Shown: positions 22,601 to 31,815 of the stretch, one piece after another | Position numbering within the stretch: the stretch's first letter is position 1 | How the letters are laid out: each line of letters begins with the position of its first letter | From: Tubiluchus corallicola | Taxonomy: Eukaryota; Priapulida; Priapulimorpha; Priapulimorphida; Tubiluchidae | Assembly: GCA_030141605.1 (NCBI GenBank) | Contig: JAQGDQ010000064.1 | Location: 62,001-126,000, forward strand | DNA length: 64,000 nt | Direction of reading: 5' to 3' | The notes under the pieces: model-generated | Told to the model about the DNA's origin: nothing | Databases searched by the model: none | What the model saw: the letters and a program-made list of their open reading frames with translations, nothing else | Program-made: the position numbers and the translations under genes

Positions 22601-24377
22601 TTTCTGCACATGATAATGTGTTGTAACTTCTTTTTGGATATTGTTGACGATGTTTTTATGCTATGATAATAAAATTTTTAATAAATTTGAAAATCTAATG
22701 CAGTACAGTTTATTCAAAAAGGTGTTGAAAGAAAGGAGCAATATGGACAAACAAGCAAAGCAATTCATCTCTCAAAGATTAAAAGTCATTAATAACCAGC
22801 CGAAGAAACGTGATGATGCTGATGGCAGCAACAACAAACACTGTTTGCCTTCACCTTTTCTGGCATTCTTCCGGGGTTAGTATAAAGGTATATGCATTGT
22901 GCTTAGTTTATACGCTTAAATGTCATTTACATGCTAACCTATGTCTCAGCTAACTTTAGCCTAGCTTATTTCTATGCATGTGATACTTTGTTGATCATAT
23001 ATAAAACGTTTTACCTGTACTTCGTTGCTGTGTGGTACACTAATTCAAACTAACGACGTGTCTTTGACACATCAGCAGTAAATTTTAGTTAGGCACAATC
23101 CTGTTACATTTATATTGCACTGGTATTTTTTGCCCTAGCACTGTTCGCTATTCTTGTTCATTTTTGTGTGTTGTTTTCTGTCTCTAACTAATTATAAATA
23201 TTGGTTTACCAGATGTATATATATATGTTGTTTCATTTTGTTTGGCTGTTTACTTCGTTGGGGGAGGAACATACGTCTGCTGTTTCAGTGGCTCATCTTA
23301 GAGGCATTGCTTGGGAATGAATCAGATTCCGGTTTGGCGATGATCACCCAAATTGGGCAGATCTGCCGCTGAGACTGGGTTCTGGTTAGCAGCAGCATAT
23401 CAAATTGTTCAAAAATGTCAAACAATGGCAAAAAAATAAACAATGTAAAGCTTGAAACTTTAATGAGTTTCTTATTTAAAGGCTCGTATAACCCCAACAT
23501 ACACTGAAGTTTTTAACGCATTATTATTATTACACAAAATATTCATAGTTATTATTAAACAAAAGAGACTTAAATAACTTGCCTTTTTCTGGCGAATTTC
23601 GGATGCATGCATTGCCCTAACGCTCGCCCTGAAAATGACGTACGAGGTACAGAAGGCATCTTTAGTTACTGATGTTTGTTTGCCAGTCTTAGGTGGCCTC
23701 GTGACTGCACTCATAATGTCATTCGTCTCGCGCAACGAAAAAGGGGAGTTCTTCAAATTTAATATTGCTAACAGTGAAGTGATAAAAAATCAAATGAAAC
23801 AAATTTTACAGTAAATTTTTGATAACATAAATTGACTGTTCATAATAAGAGTAGGATGTTAAGTTATAAAAGCTTATACTATAGTGAGGGTTCTATGTGT
23901 GCGATTTTCATGCCAATGTAAGAATTCTTTGCACAGCATTCTGCTAGGGTGGCATGCTAAAGGCAATAGGCAGGTACAAATAGCAGCTGACACGATGCTC
24001 AATTTTAATCCTTCTCTCCACTAAACTGTAGATTAACTAGACATGAATGCGAGAGAGTGTTAACCTTGTATATACCTATAGTGATCAACAAAATTGCTTT
24101 AGAATAACTTATGTTATTAATAACACACTGTGAAATCCAAGAGACACTTCACGAAACCAATAGACATGTTTGTCATACAGTGTTAACCAGGTTACCATCT
24201 AATATTGTCTTGCTGATAGGTCTGCATAAATAAAACATTTATTAACTGTATAATAAAATTTGTAAAGTATTGCATTAAATTGAACTAAATTAAAATGACT
24301 TAAATTTAATTAAGTTATCTTTTTTTATAGGAATGGCTGAAATAAGTGGCTGTAGTGCAGAAATCAACTCACCTTAA
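574..24377 (+). CDS. Munc13-4/BAIAP3-family exocytosis priming protein, about 29 exons
   Basis: Spliced by hand. Exons: 574-795, 3869-3961 (start uncertain), 4514-4630, 5716-5775, 6888-6957, 7300-7390, 7494-7667, 7873-7992, 8121-8202, 8365-8475, 8940-9157, 9318-9483, 10275-10402, 10686-10776, 11116-11325, 12127-12258, 13173-13337, 13939-14082, 15347-15407, 16019-16145, 17066-17282, 17594-17734, 18437-18469, 18706-18864, 19362-19449, 20430-20595, 21529-21742, 22704-22875, 24331-24377. Phases agree at every junction from exon 3 on. About 1,272 residues: Ser-rich N-terminus, C2A (165-380), MUN region (381-1044), C2B (1045-1200), basic tail. Human UNC13D has 1,090 residues and BAIAP3 1,187. Family members prime secretory granules by acting on syntaxin/SNAREs. 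The stretch WFHVALISWLQ...RYSASAVDV resembles the end of UNC13D MHD1. Which paralogue it represents is not resolved, and the true 5' end may lie outside the window. Confidence 0.9.
796..1190 (-). mobile_element. LINE 3' end fragment next to exon 1 donor
   Basis: Starting at 803 the + strand reads TTTATTTATTTATT, the complement of an ATAAATAAA tail. On the minus strand a C-terminal RT-protein signature follows: GPREWNKLPYDFR, then after a frameshift FDVFKKELKTRLFE. This W-N-x-L-P...F-K-x-x-L pattern is typical of the end of jockey/CR1-type ORF2. It is 5' truncated and frameshifted. Confidence 0.55.
1255..1324. repeat. Perfect 70-bp palindrome
   Basis: The sequence is its own reverse complement around the centre between 1289 and 1290 (CCATATATGG core). 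Each 35-base arm reads TTTCTTATAATTTTAAATAA and onward to the core. Confidence 0.9.
1291..1518. repeat. Partial tandem copies of the palindrome arm plus TA-rich DNA
   Basis: The unit ATGGATAAAAAGAATT...GACAGACAGCTACGAAAGCC occurs at about 1291-1350 and again at 1459-1516, with a truncated AGACAGCTACGAAAGCCA copy at about 1418-1435. Imperfect TATATAT runs separate them (1353-1402). Confidence 0.75.
1519..3862. other. Intron 1 remainder, no gene seen
   Basis: AT-rich sequence without a phase-compatible exon that I can defend. A G run of eight or nine lies near 3750. Confidence 0.5.
3863..3961 (+). CDS. Acidic N-terminal exon or alternative first exon
   Basis: An open stretch encodes MEKSSALSVLPFHDCPVI followed by an acidic end (SDNESSDEPE), then a GTAATT donor at 3962 in phase 0 with the next exon. 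A phase-0 acceptor would be the AG at 3867-3868, but it lacks a pyrimidine tract. Alternatively the ATG at 3863 is a true initiator and this is the first coding exon of a shorter isoform with its own promoter. The donor side is well supported, the 5' boundary is not. Confidence 0.55.
4060..4192. repeat. Degenerate ATTAG/ACTGG pentamer array
   Basis: About 130 bases of 5-bp units of the type GATTA, GACTG and GATCA in an intron, for example TTAGATTAGATTAGATCAG. The unit is related to the larger pentamer arrays at 48.1-49.2 kb and 54.0-54.3 kb. Confidence 0.8.
4915..5330 (-). mobile_element. Probable LINE 3' fragment
   Basis: An AATTC-type tail at 4915 is followed on the minus strand by a degenerate C-terminal reading frame at about 5015-5231 (PHFIHIPHKCYYS...) broken by stops. 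The resemblance to the other LINE ends of the window is only general. Confidence 0.35.
5830..6541. mobile_element. Tigger/pogo-like non-autonomous DNA transposon
   Basis: Starts CAGTAAGTCCTCGCTTAAC and ends with the complement of CAATAAGTACTCGCTTAATG, forming imperfect inverted repeats of about 20 bases. A TA dinucleotide stands on each side (5828-5829 and 6542-6543), the usual target of Tc1/mariner elements. CAGTA-GTCCTCG is the typical start of pogo/Tigger elements. The 712-bp interior has a 94-codon open frame that I do not recognise as transposase. Confidence 0.7.
6888..8475 (+). other. C2A domain of the Munc13-like protein (6 exons)
   Basis: Six exons encode about 216 residues that fold as a C2 beta sandwich by family comparison. 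It opens with a VTVKEAKNL strand, continues with LEPYCILTV (family usually DPYC), then a Ser/Pro-rich loop, NVTWDEHFEFDV (family NPVWDETFxxEF), LLIYIWNNDKAD (family LDMWDLD), and DDFIGQATIPLRDIP. In UNC13D and BAIAP3 this domain gives Ca2+-dependent membrane and SNARE contact. Here the Asp of the DPY motif is Glu, and the loop-3 W-D is W-N. The extra Ser/Arg loop at 7494-7600 is longer than in the human proteins. The upstream exons 4514-5775 match the helix that precedes C2A in the family. Confidence 0.85.
11366..11808 (+). mobile_element. Dispersed repeat D, copy 1 (intronic)
   Basis: About 440 bp running from AACCCTCACTATAATATAAG to GTTGGGGTTATA. A diverged copy lies in reverse orientation at 23487-23893, aligned along its whole length, for example GACGAATGACGTTATGAG against GACGAATGACATTATGAG. 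The ends are weakly inverted (AACCCTCAC / TAACCCCAAC), suggesting a non-autonomous DNA element. Confidence 0.75.
12442..12835 (+). mobile_element. TIR MITE, copy 1
   Basis: 394 bp in the intron before exon 17. It begins AATAAGCCTTTTCACAGT and ends ACTGTGAAAAGGCTTATT, a perfect 18-base terminal inverted repeat. The interior carries CGCGCAGTTG, a TTAAGTGCACCACAG stretch and TCACGTGACGTGTGGGTAAA. A second copy lies inverted at 14787-15174. A TTAA-like flank is present on both sides (12437 and 12835), possibly a target duplication. Confidence 0.85.
12845..13060 (-). mobile_element. Possible LINE 3' untranslated fragment
   Basis: Directly after the MITE, CATTTATTTCACATTAC resembles the complement of an AATAAAT tail, followed by about 200 bases of non-coding sequence like the 3' region of other minus-strand LINE pieces. 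Weak. Confidence 0.25.
14150..14786 (-). mobile_element. LINE 3' end fragment adjoining MITE copy 2
   Basis: On the minus strand a C-terminal RT-protein signature reads FSGPILWNAIPYEIRSCEYF then FKDAFIHTRI at about 14650-14760, followed toward lower coordinates by an AT-rich 3' UTR and a TTTATTTATTTT tail complement near 14160. The MITE at 14787 abuts its upstream side, so the MITE may have inserted into the LINE or the LINE is truncated there. Confidence 0.6.
14787..15174 (-). mobile_element. TIR MITE, copy 2 (inverted)
   Basis: 388 bp, reverse orientation to copy 1 at 12442-12835. Ends AATAAGCCTTTTCACAGT and, on the other side, CTGTTAAAAGGCTTATT (one substitution). The interior aligns throughout, for example CAACCGTCACGTGACATGTG on the minus strand against CAACCATCACGTGACGTGTG. 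Copies 1 and 2 flank exons 17 and 18. Confidence 0.85.
15605..15988. mobile_element. hAT-like MITE beside exon 20
   Basis: 384 bp with ends TAGGGATGAGCATT and GATGCTTATCCCTA (inverted, two mismatches). Flanked by TCAATTAG (15597-15604) and TCAGTTAG (15989-15996), an 8-bp target duplication with one change, as hAT elements make. The interior has repeated TTCGAAT/ATTCGAA motifs. It ends 31 bp before the exon at 16019. Confidence 0.8.
16218..16744. mobile_element. hAT-like MITE (CAGGAGCGTAGCC family), degenerate
   Basis: Starts CAGGAGCGTAGCCAGG with AGGGGGAGCAA shortly after, and ends TTGCTCCCCTATTAGCCACACCAGTG-like, which is an imperfect inverse of the start. About 527 bp. No clear target duplication, so it is old. 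It sits in the intron after exon 20. Confidence 0.6.
17885..18366 (+). repeat. Dispersed repeat E, copy 1
   Basis: About 480 bp including AGTAAGTCGTTTGAAACAAG, TCAGTAAGATCAATAATATG and GGAAAGTTTTTTGGGGTATA. Two diverged copies in the same orientation lie at about 54690-55340 and 59755-60212. No coding capacity or clear inverted ends seen. Confidence 0.75.
19170..19214. repeat. (AT)n microsatellite
   Basis: An uninterrupted AT dinucleotide run in the intron before exon 25. Confidence 0.9.
19500..19686. repeat. CTG/CTA trinucleotide microsatellite
   Basis: CTC/CTT units pass into CTG, then alternating CTACTG, then a long pure CTA run of about 70 bases. It lies about 50 bp after exon 25. The poly-Ser reading frame on the minus strand is a by-product. 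Confidence 0.95.
20740..21170 (+). mobile_element. Unrecognised 90-codon ORF, probable retroelement 3' end
   Basis: In an intron, an open frame from 20770 to 21042 encodes MFKQKKREHLLSYTHIMLYI and later YLDKLLHEMYWSYHSNECVI, ending FEIDEMLLTLLTE with TAA. It is followed by a T-rich tract and ACGAATAAATTAACA, like the 3' ends of non-LTR elements here. It has no splice-compatible role in the host gene. A relic of a mobile element ORF is my guess. No family is recognised. Confidence 0.35.
22704..24377 (+). CDS. Basic C-terminal tail, last two exons
   Basis: After C2B, exon 22704-22875 encodes YSLFKKVLKERSNMDKQAKQ and a basic helix like the end of UNC13D/BAIAP3 (EAQ-FV-L). The reading frame meets TAG at 22878 directly after SPFLAFFRG. 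A GTTAGT donor at 22876 can instead join to 24331, preceded by a good acceptor (TCTTTTTTTATAG), adding GMAEISGCSAEINSP and a TAA at 24375. An AATAAA lies 80 bases further on. I favour the spliced form. Reading into the intron would give a terminus 13 residues shorter. Confidence 0.65.
23487..23893 (-). mobile_element. Dispersed repeat D, copy 2
   Basis: Reverse-oriented, diverged copy of 11366-11808, in the last intron of the Munc13-like gene. On the minus strand it runs from AACCCTCACTATAGTATAAG to ATGTTGGGGTTATA. Confidence 0.75.
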
Positions 24378-24458
24378 GACACAGCAGTGAGAACAGCTGA
24401 TGTCATAAGCTCGTTACTATGCTATCTTAGTTGCTGTACTTAAACTGTAGGGTATTGT

Positions 24459-24464
24459 AATAAA
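24459..24464 (+). terminator. Polyadenylation signal of the Munc13-like gene
   Basis: AATAAA lies about 80 bases after the TAA of the proposed last exon, in an AT-rich 3' UTR, with a TG/T-rich stretch downstream. It is the first canonical signal after that stop. Confidence 0.5.
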
Positions 24465-24479
24465 AAGTGCTCTTCCGTT

Positions 24480-27040
24480 GATTTTCATTGATAAGTCTTG
24501 GTACATATCATTACATATATTACTATGGTTTTTTTTAATTTAGGGCACTTTGAGGTAAAAAGCTGCGAAAGGAAAAGCTTTTAATGTCCGTCAAACATAG
24601 AAGCACCTCTATAGTGCAATACGCAGATATACATAAATTTTTTCACTTTCATAGGCATTATGTCCATTGTCACGTAAAATGTAAAGCAGTAGATGTATTA
24701 TGAAGATTGTTGGCCAGTGCAGTGTAACGATCAAGTGAAGGTATTTTAAAATGTACAGCCAAGTCTTTTAGAGATTCCTAAATTGTTAAAGTGGTAGCAA
24801 CTTATAATGTTTCATCTTTCTTGTCACTAGATGTCATCACATTATGCAAAATATGCTACCATTAGGCACCGTGTTGGTTTCAAAAGCTGCCAAAATTACT
24901 ATTAAACTAAGTGAAGGTGTTGTATTGTTAAGAGGGTAAAATGCCTATAGACTAAAAAAACAGCAAAGAGCAGGTTGCTCACTGAACAATCAATCAGTCT
25001 TACTTTTACAACAACAAATTATGAGATAACTTGTTTACGACTGTTTAAAAATTTCATTGTTAAGTATTTTGCAGTTTTTTGTAAATTTTATGAATTTCTT
25101 TTTACTCCAATTTTTGCAGTAAGCTCGAATGACACAATGCATTATATGCCACAGATGAAAAATATTGGTAATGAGGTACGGCGTGCGAAAATTTTAGCAT
25201 GGTATCTCGTGCTTCACTGCTTTATTACTAAGTTAAATTTTCTGTTTTCTGATCATTTCTGCTTTTTAAATGCCTCATTGTCAGGTTGATTTTTGCCCTC
25301 CACTAATATTTCTGACAGAGCAATCAATTTTACATTTTCCAAATGCTAAAATTGTAAGAAAGCAGTGGATTCCTGGGCTTAATCATAAACTCTATGAAAC
25401 TCTATGATCGATGAAAAGAGAACTGGACACAGAGGCAGCAGTTTTCCCCTGCATTTGACTGATGCTGGTTTTGAGCCTGAGCAGAGCAGGTGCACTGTCT
25501 GGTTTGAAGGGAAAATAAATCTGAAGCCTGCTGTTATTTTGGCTCTGTGTGTGAGTAGTAGACATGAACAATTACTGAAATTCATTTTTATAAATGCCAT
25601 GAGCTGTGCAAGTCCTCACTAAAGCTCGCTTGAGAAATTGTATTGGGCTCAAATAAGTAGTACAGCTTTATCTGAAATGTTATTGTGAGTTACAATCTTA
25701 CAATAGTAATTCCAAAACTATTATTATCATTGCAAAAATGTTTGAAAATGGCTCAATAACTCCTAACCTAGACTAATATAGCTTTTCATGAAATTTAGCC
25801 AGAAACTTTAATTATTACCTTTAATTACTGTGTATGTATTAACCCAGAAAGTTTTGGCTAACAGTTTACTTGCGGATTGCAGATTTGATTACCCAGGGAG
25901 TATTGGGTGTACTACCAGTGTTCATACAGATTAAAGAAACACCATGTAGATCTCACAGTTTCTCTACAGCTACAGTTTAATAAGTAACTTACTGCCTCCT
26001 TACTTGATATATTCCAAGATTATTTTTGGCTGTTTATTATGTGTAATCTAGATTATCTGGTTTAATTTGAATTTAATTTATGTAAATTCAGTGAGAAAAA
26101 TTCTGATACAGTAACATCTTATTTGTTTTTTACTGCATACATGTATACTTTGCTTAATGCGACAAAGATACCAGTGACGTTATGCCAAAATTAATACAAC
26201 TTATTTTTGCCTGCACTTTTGTCACTTTTTAAATATGATGTGATTATCAGCAATGTCTAAACTATATTTTGATGCCCAATCATATCTTGCCTTAAGTGCT
26301 GCTTTAAGTTATGTATCTTGCGTGTAAATAATTATTCTGATTTATTCACAAAAAAGCACAGAATCTGTACATTTTTTATATGTAATGTAGAAATGTTTTA
26401 AGGACCTTCGTGATGCCTAGTGAATAGTGTGGTTGAATTCTAGCTTGACTTCTATTGTACATATTTTTTATGTAGAATATATTAACTAATTCGAAACATT
26501 TGACTCAATATTTATTTCACTATTAGCATTAGACCATTACATTAACTATCACCATTAGTTGGCTTAATATCGTTACTCCTATAGGGATTATTTATTGGAT
26601 TAATAAAGAAAAATCTAAAGTTTCCAGCCTGAGTATTGAGTCCAAGACCTTATTATCAGTCAGATGCTAGTAAGACCTGGTTTCTGAACTTAGAAATTTT
26701 ACTTTAAACTCTGTTAATTTTAACCTATTTTGCTTGGTATAGAATAATGGTATAGGTAATAGAATGCCTGAAACTATAAAGATTAACTTTTGTTTGTATT
26801 TATTTGTTACGAGCAAAATGTTTAATATTTTGTTTATTCATTGTAACTTATATTAAGTATAGTATAGTGTTTATAGATTATCATTAAATATTTGCACTCT
26901 ATTATGTCTTGTTTACCAATCTATTTTATATGCTATAGCAAGCATTGTCTGAATAAAGTATTCTTAAAAAAAGATTTTACTGTATATTGAATAGCATATA
27001 ATTAACTATACAAGCTTGTAGTATTATAAGTTTGTTTGGC
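24480..27040. other. Gene-free AT-rich stretch
   Basis: No convincing exon, RNA gene or intact element. A somewhat GC-richer patch lies at 25400-25620 with short open frames on both strands. I cannot assign it. Confidence 0.4.
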
Positions 27041-27046
27041 TAAAGG

Positions 27047-27142
27047 TTACAATTCCCACACACAAGAAATTATTTTGTGAAGCGGATTAGCATTAAGATT
27101 AGAGTTGGGTTAGCGTATTTAAATTGTGTGTGGAATTGTAAT
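27047..27142. mobile_element. Short TIR element (96 bp)
   Basis: Begins TTACAATTCCCACACACAA and ends TTGTGTGTGGAATTGTAA, an inverted repeat with one gap. The interior has GAAGCGGATTAGCATTAAG and GAGTTGGGTTAG. A related copy at 61416-61573 contains telomere-like repeats in the same interior position. Confidence 0.75.
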
Positions 27143-27821
27143 TAGTATTAGTTAGTTAGTTTGGTCGAAACGAATGACTAAGTGGTCACAGGTTCACAAC
27201 AGGTGCTTAGCTACCAGAATTAAATAAAAGTTTAATGCAATAGTTTCATTGCAAGGTTACATAAAAGTTTGAGACAACAGCGTTCTTTACAGCATTCTGT
27301 TCTGTCCTTTTGAACTGACAGCAGTGCGAACGCAAGAGGCAACTGACCTTGTCTTATTTTGTCATTTAGTAAACTACTCTGCTTGCACGAGAGTAATGGC
27401 CTCGTTTTACTCTTTACTTTCATTACTTGCAGTCATTATATTATAATTTATTTTTCTCCGTCAATTTACATTTAACAATAAAATATACAAAAACACAAAT
27501 GAACATGGGAGAAAGGGTGGCAAAAAACCAATGGTTAACGAATTAACCACCTAATATTAGCATATAAGCATACTGATGATTAAACTATTGGCTGCCCTCA
27601 TGTGAAATCATCAACAGTTTTGGCACACATACTTAGCAGGTTAAGATTTTACATTATCCTGCCATTAAATTTACTGACGTTTAATCGATAATCAAAATGA
27701 ATTATGAGCATTGAGCAAGACGCTCGTAATGAGAACATTCATAGTGTTAAAGATGCGTAAATCGAGCGCAAATTTTGTTAAAAATTGATTTGTGCGAATT
27801 ATAGGATAATAGCGTTGAATC

Positions 27822-28800
27822 AAAAATCAAATCAAATCATTTATTTTTTTATCCCAATAACAATATAAATAAAAATAGATATAAATAAGAAGAGCCAAGC
27901 GAAAGGGAAGGGGTGGCGAAAAACATTTGTTATCGAATCAGCCACCCCAATCCGAGTATTAAAATTATTGCGCAATTTCTAATTTTTAACTGAAGAGAAC
28001 GGAAGTAAGGTTACCAAAAACTAACAAAATCAACGTTGATTAATGACTCAATGAACTTAGAAAAATAATATAACATGCAATTTTTTTTCATGCTTAAATG
28101 ATCGTAAAGGAAAAGATCATGCATAATCAGTATCCCAATCTGTGGACACAGTCAGGAACTAAATATGTATATATGTATATATACATATATATATACATTT
28201 CTAATAAGTCACACATTTCTTTATAAAAATAAAAATATGGAAAAACACATGCAGTTATAAATTATCAGTTTTAAATAATTATGTAAATAAAAGAAAAGGT
28301 AAACAAAAATCATGCACAATCCTAACAAAAATTGTAAATATATTTATCAACTAATTTGTATAATTTTATAAGATACTTTATAAACCAATTTTAGCCTGCA
28401 TGCAGTATATATCATGCAGTGTCCTGTATAAATTTACCTGTACTGTGTCTATCGTCAAGTCAGAGAAATTTACTTATTTTATGGCATCTTCAAAAACATT
28501 TCATAGACATCAAGCAAAATATACTGGAAAGAAACAGTTGCATTAAGAAGATATACTCAAAACAGTAATCATTTTATCACGTGAAGAGGAGTTTTCTGTT
28601 TTCTGTAAACCAAGACACGGAGACAAATATAATTCACAATCTTAATCATATTTCATTAGAAGTTGTTTTTTATACCGTTTTTGAAAAGTAAACAATGTGC
28701 CTGCTAATAGGTCTGGTGAAAGAGAGTTCCACAGTACAACACCTTTGTATTTAAGCGAACATTGGCCTCTACTGGTTGCGAACCTGTTCACAAAAAAAGC
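27822..28800 (-). mobile_element. LINE 3' fragment with ATTTG-type tail
   Basis: On the + strand AATCAAAAATCAAATCAAATCATTTATT begins the insert, the complement of an AAATGATTTGATTTG tail. At 28700-28790 the minus strand encodes GVVLWNSLSPDLL, the C-terminal RT-protein signature. It is 5' truncated, with a 3' UTR of about 0.9 kb. Confidence 0.55.
28138..28200. repeat. TATATG/TATA-rich palindromic stretch
   Basis: ATGTATATATGTATATATACATATATATATACAT, self-complementary AT-rich DNA inside the LINE-derived region. Confidence 0.6.
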
Positions 28801-28969
28801 ATTTCTTTTTGCAGATCTTGTATTATATCGATGTATATCAGAGGTTTAAAAAGGAAAGGAAAGGAAAGAAAACATTGATCATTAACGTTTAGTCGATTGT
28901 AAGAGCCACAGGCAAAAGAAACCGTTTTGTAACATCAATGTGAAACAAATTAACATTATTGAGTGAGTT

Positions 28970-29600
28970 AACAAATAAATTAAGTAAGTAAATAAATAAG
29001 TAAGATCTTTATTTAAACTCGATAGCTAGAATGAGCCATAGGCTCCTTTACATGCAGGTCGAGTGTACTAAAACAATACATAATATACATAAACATAAAA
29101 AGTGTATAATATGAAATGCAACGTAAAAGTATACAAATTTTACATACGTGTACAAAATTATCCAGTAAGTAAGATTTTGAAGCATAAATTCGGCTGATGA
29201 AATGAGTGCAAATTGATTGAATGAAAAAAATAAACTATAAAAAGCAGATTAAGATGAAATCTCTGAACATGCAAGTCAAGATATCCTTGATAATCTGTAA
29301 GTTTAAAACAAACACATCTTATACTGAAGTATGTGAGAAGTAGATTTGTAAATTTCGAGTAAAATTCTTCAATTTAGTATTTAAAACACCCTTTTTAAAA
29401 CTCATGACAGTTGGAGCTTCTCGAATACTTTGAGGGAACTGATTGAACAGTTTTGCTCCATAAATCTGGAAAAAATGTTTATACAAGTTATTTTTTGCAA
29501 AAAGCACAAATTCAAACTTTCCGGCCAATGAGCCAGCAAAAGTAGCTGTAGTAACACGAAAACTATTCTTAATTTTCAACACACTATAAAGCTGGTTAAA
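28970..29600 (-). mobile_element. Second LINE 3' fragment, same orientation
   Basis: A TAAGTAAGTAAATAAATAAG tract is followed by GATCTTTATTTAAACTCG (complement of a 3' end). At 29319-29582 the minus strand encodes IYGAKLFNQFPQSIREAPT then SFKKGVLNTKL, the usual LINE C-terminal pattern. Its tail differs from the copy at 27822, so it is another insertion or family. Confidence 0.6.
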
Positions 29601-31190
29601 TTGAATGTTGCATCACTAGCACAGTTTATAATGGTAACTACACCCAATTTCGCTTATCACGTTAACAATGTACGTGATTCAATTAATTAACATCGACAAA
29701 CGCCACAATCGCTCGTCTAAATGTGTCAATCTAAACAATTATGTCGACGAATTCAATCCATAATGAGAATTTGCGGACACACGAATCATTCATTATTAAC
29801 CGAAGGTTTCAGTGTGACCACAGAGAGGTGATATTAACTCAACGTGATAATATTGTAGGCTACTGTGCCAGGCTTCATCCTGAGACCAATGCTGCTCTAT
29901 ATTGGTTTGCTGAGAAGCCAACTTTTCTGACCCGGTTCCATGGCAAACAAGCCCACCCTACTTGCACGAGATGCGTGGAAGTTTTTAGTGAAGTATATTG
30001 AGTCCTTATGCGTGATCAATAATTACAAGTGCAAAAAATTCATGCCTGTTGCGTAGTGTTGTTTCTACCAGCATTAGCATCAACTTGGCTAAGACAAAAG
30101 TTTTTCTATGTATGATGATGCTAGGATCCACCGCCTTGTATGCATTTCACAACAAACCTGTGCAGACTGATTCGTAAATCAGTAATGTGCTCAGAATCGA
30201 AGCAGTAAGTCTATGTGTCTCTGCAGGGGTATTTCTCGCTTTGCACTAAGTGTCAGTGAGTGAAACACATTAGGTTATGCGCTTTTTCACACTTGCCATT
30301 GCTCGCTCCTTGTGAAATACGATTGATTACTCTGCCAGAAAAGAGGCGGTGAGGCTTTCAGTGTTAAGAGTTATTGGAAAACTAAAAAAGTAAAGCTCTT
30401 CATGGTAAATTTCATCTGCTGACACAACGTCGAGTTTGTTTGTGTTCGCTCAATAGTTTCTTGCGAGAAACAAAGTGGCTGCCTACACAAGTTTACATAG
30501 AATGGCTGCTTAGGCGCTGATGGTAAGAAACTTGAATATGTGTAAAGAAAAGCGCATTCAATGGCGAATGCCTTTTTGTAATAAATGTTTGCCATAAATA
30601 GGGGCATGACTAGCTAGGATAGTGGTTTCTTTTAAAAATGTTTTGAGCTCTGGGATTAATACGCCAGAAATAGTTTCTGAACTCTTTTGGAAGAGATGAA
30701 GCCTCATTAACGTTTCTTTTATACAGAAATTTTGGTGTATAGGCCTATCCCTTTTATTACAGCATAAGCGAAAGGAACAGTGCAGTAGAAATATAGCATG
30801 CTGATATTATACAGAAGTGTGTTAATCAAAATTTTCAAAGCCTGGACTACAGTATTATGATATCATAATGACGTAAATTAATATCATCTTTGCATTATTC
30901 CACTATCACTGCGTACCGTATGACTAGTTAACCGCGCTTATTGAACTTTGGTGTAGTAGCTGATTATATAAACCTTTTATTAGCACACCATTTCTTTTAG
31001 AATACCTTGTATATGAAGTTTTTTCTATAATCATTGAAAATAAGAAAACCAAATGAAGTTGTAATTTGTCAAAATTCCGCGCACAGACTTTCATGTTTCC
31101 CAAGTATCCAAACTATCACATTTCCCATAATTTAACCTAACATAATGTAACAAATGTAAGACGACAGGCTATTATATGACATTGCGCACC
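29600..31190. other. No gene recognised
   Basis: Short open frames of 78-86 codons on both strands (29741-30001, 30371-30607) without signal peptide, known motif or plausible splice context. Confidence 0.4.
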
Positions 31191-31354
31191 AAATTTGTCG
31201 GGTACCAACTTTCCTATATTCTTGTGTGCCATGCCATGTTACGCTACTCTGTTCTGTTATATGTAATTGTTATATTGCTTTACGTTACGCAAGACAATGT
31301 CATGTCATAGTATGTCGTCCAACATTTGTTACATTATGTTATGTTATTGTTGAA

Positions 31355-31783
31355 TCATGAGCAAGAATGTAGGAAAGTTTGGTACAGGTAAATTTGGTGC
31401 CATTGAAACTATGTACACTAAGAAAATATGGTACTAGGAAAAGTTCGTAGTAGAAAAGTTTGACGCCGGAAAATTTGGAACTAAACAGAAAAGACAGCAT
31501 TTCTATACCTGCTATTACAAAAAATTGCGACAACAATAGCAGCGAAAGAACAAATGTAACAATGGCGATAGCAGTGATGATGATGATAATGACGAAGTTG
31601 ACGATGATGATGACAATAAAAACAACATGCAAGAAACAAACAACCAATTGCAATAGCAACAGCAGTAGCAACGATAACAATGACAACAATAGCAGCAGTA
31701 ACAACAAAACAACAGCAACAACGGTAACAGCAACAGCAATAAAGTACAGTTGCAACTGTAACAACAAAGAAACAAAAGTAACA

Positions 31784-31815
<32 letters not shown>

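Noticed and set aside
29741-30001. Possible 86-codon gene
   Set aside because: No signal peptide, motif, splice support or compositional shift; length is within chance expectation.
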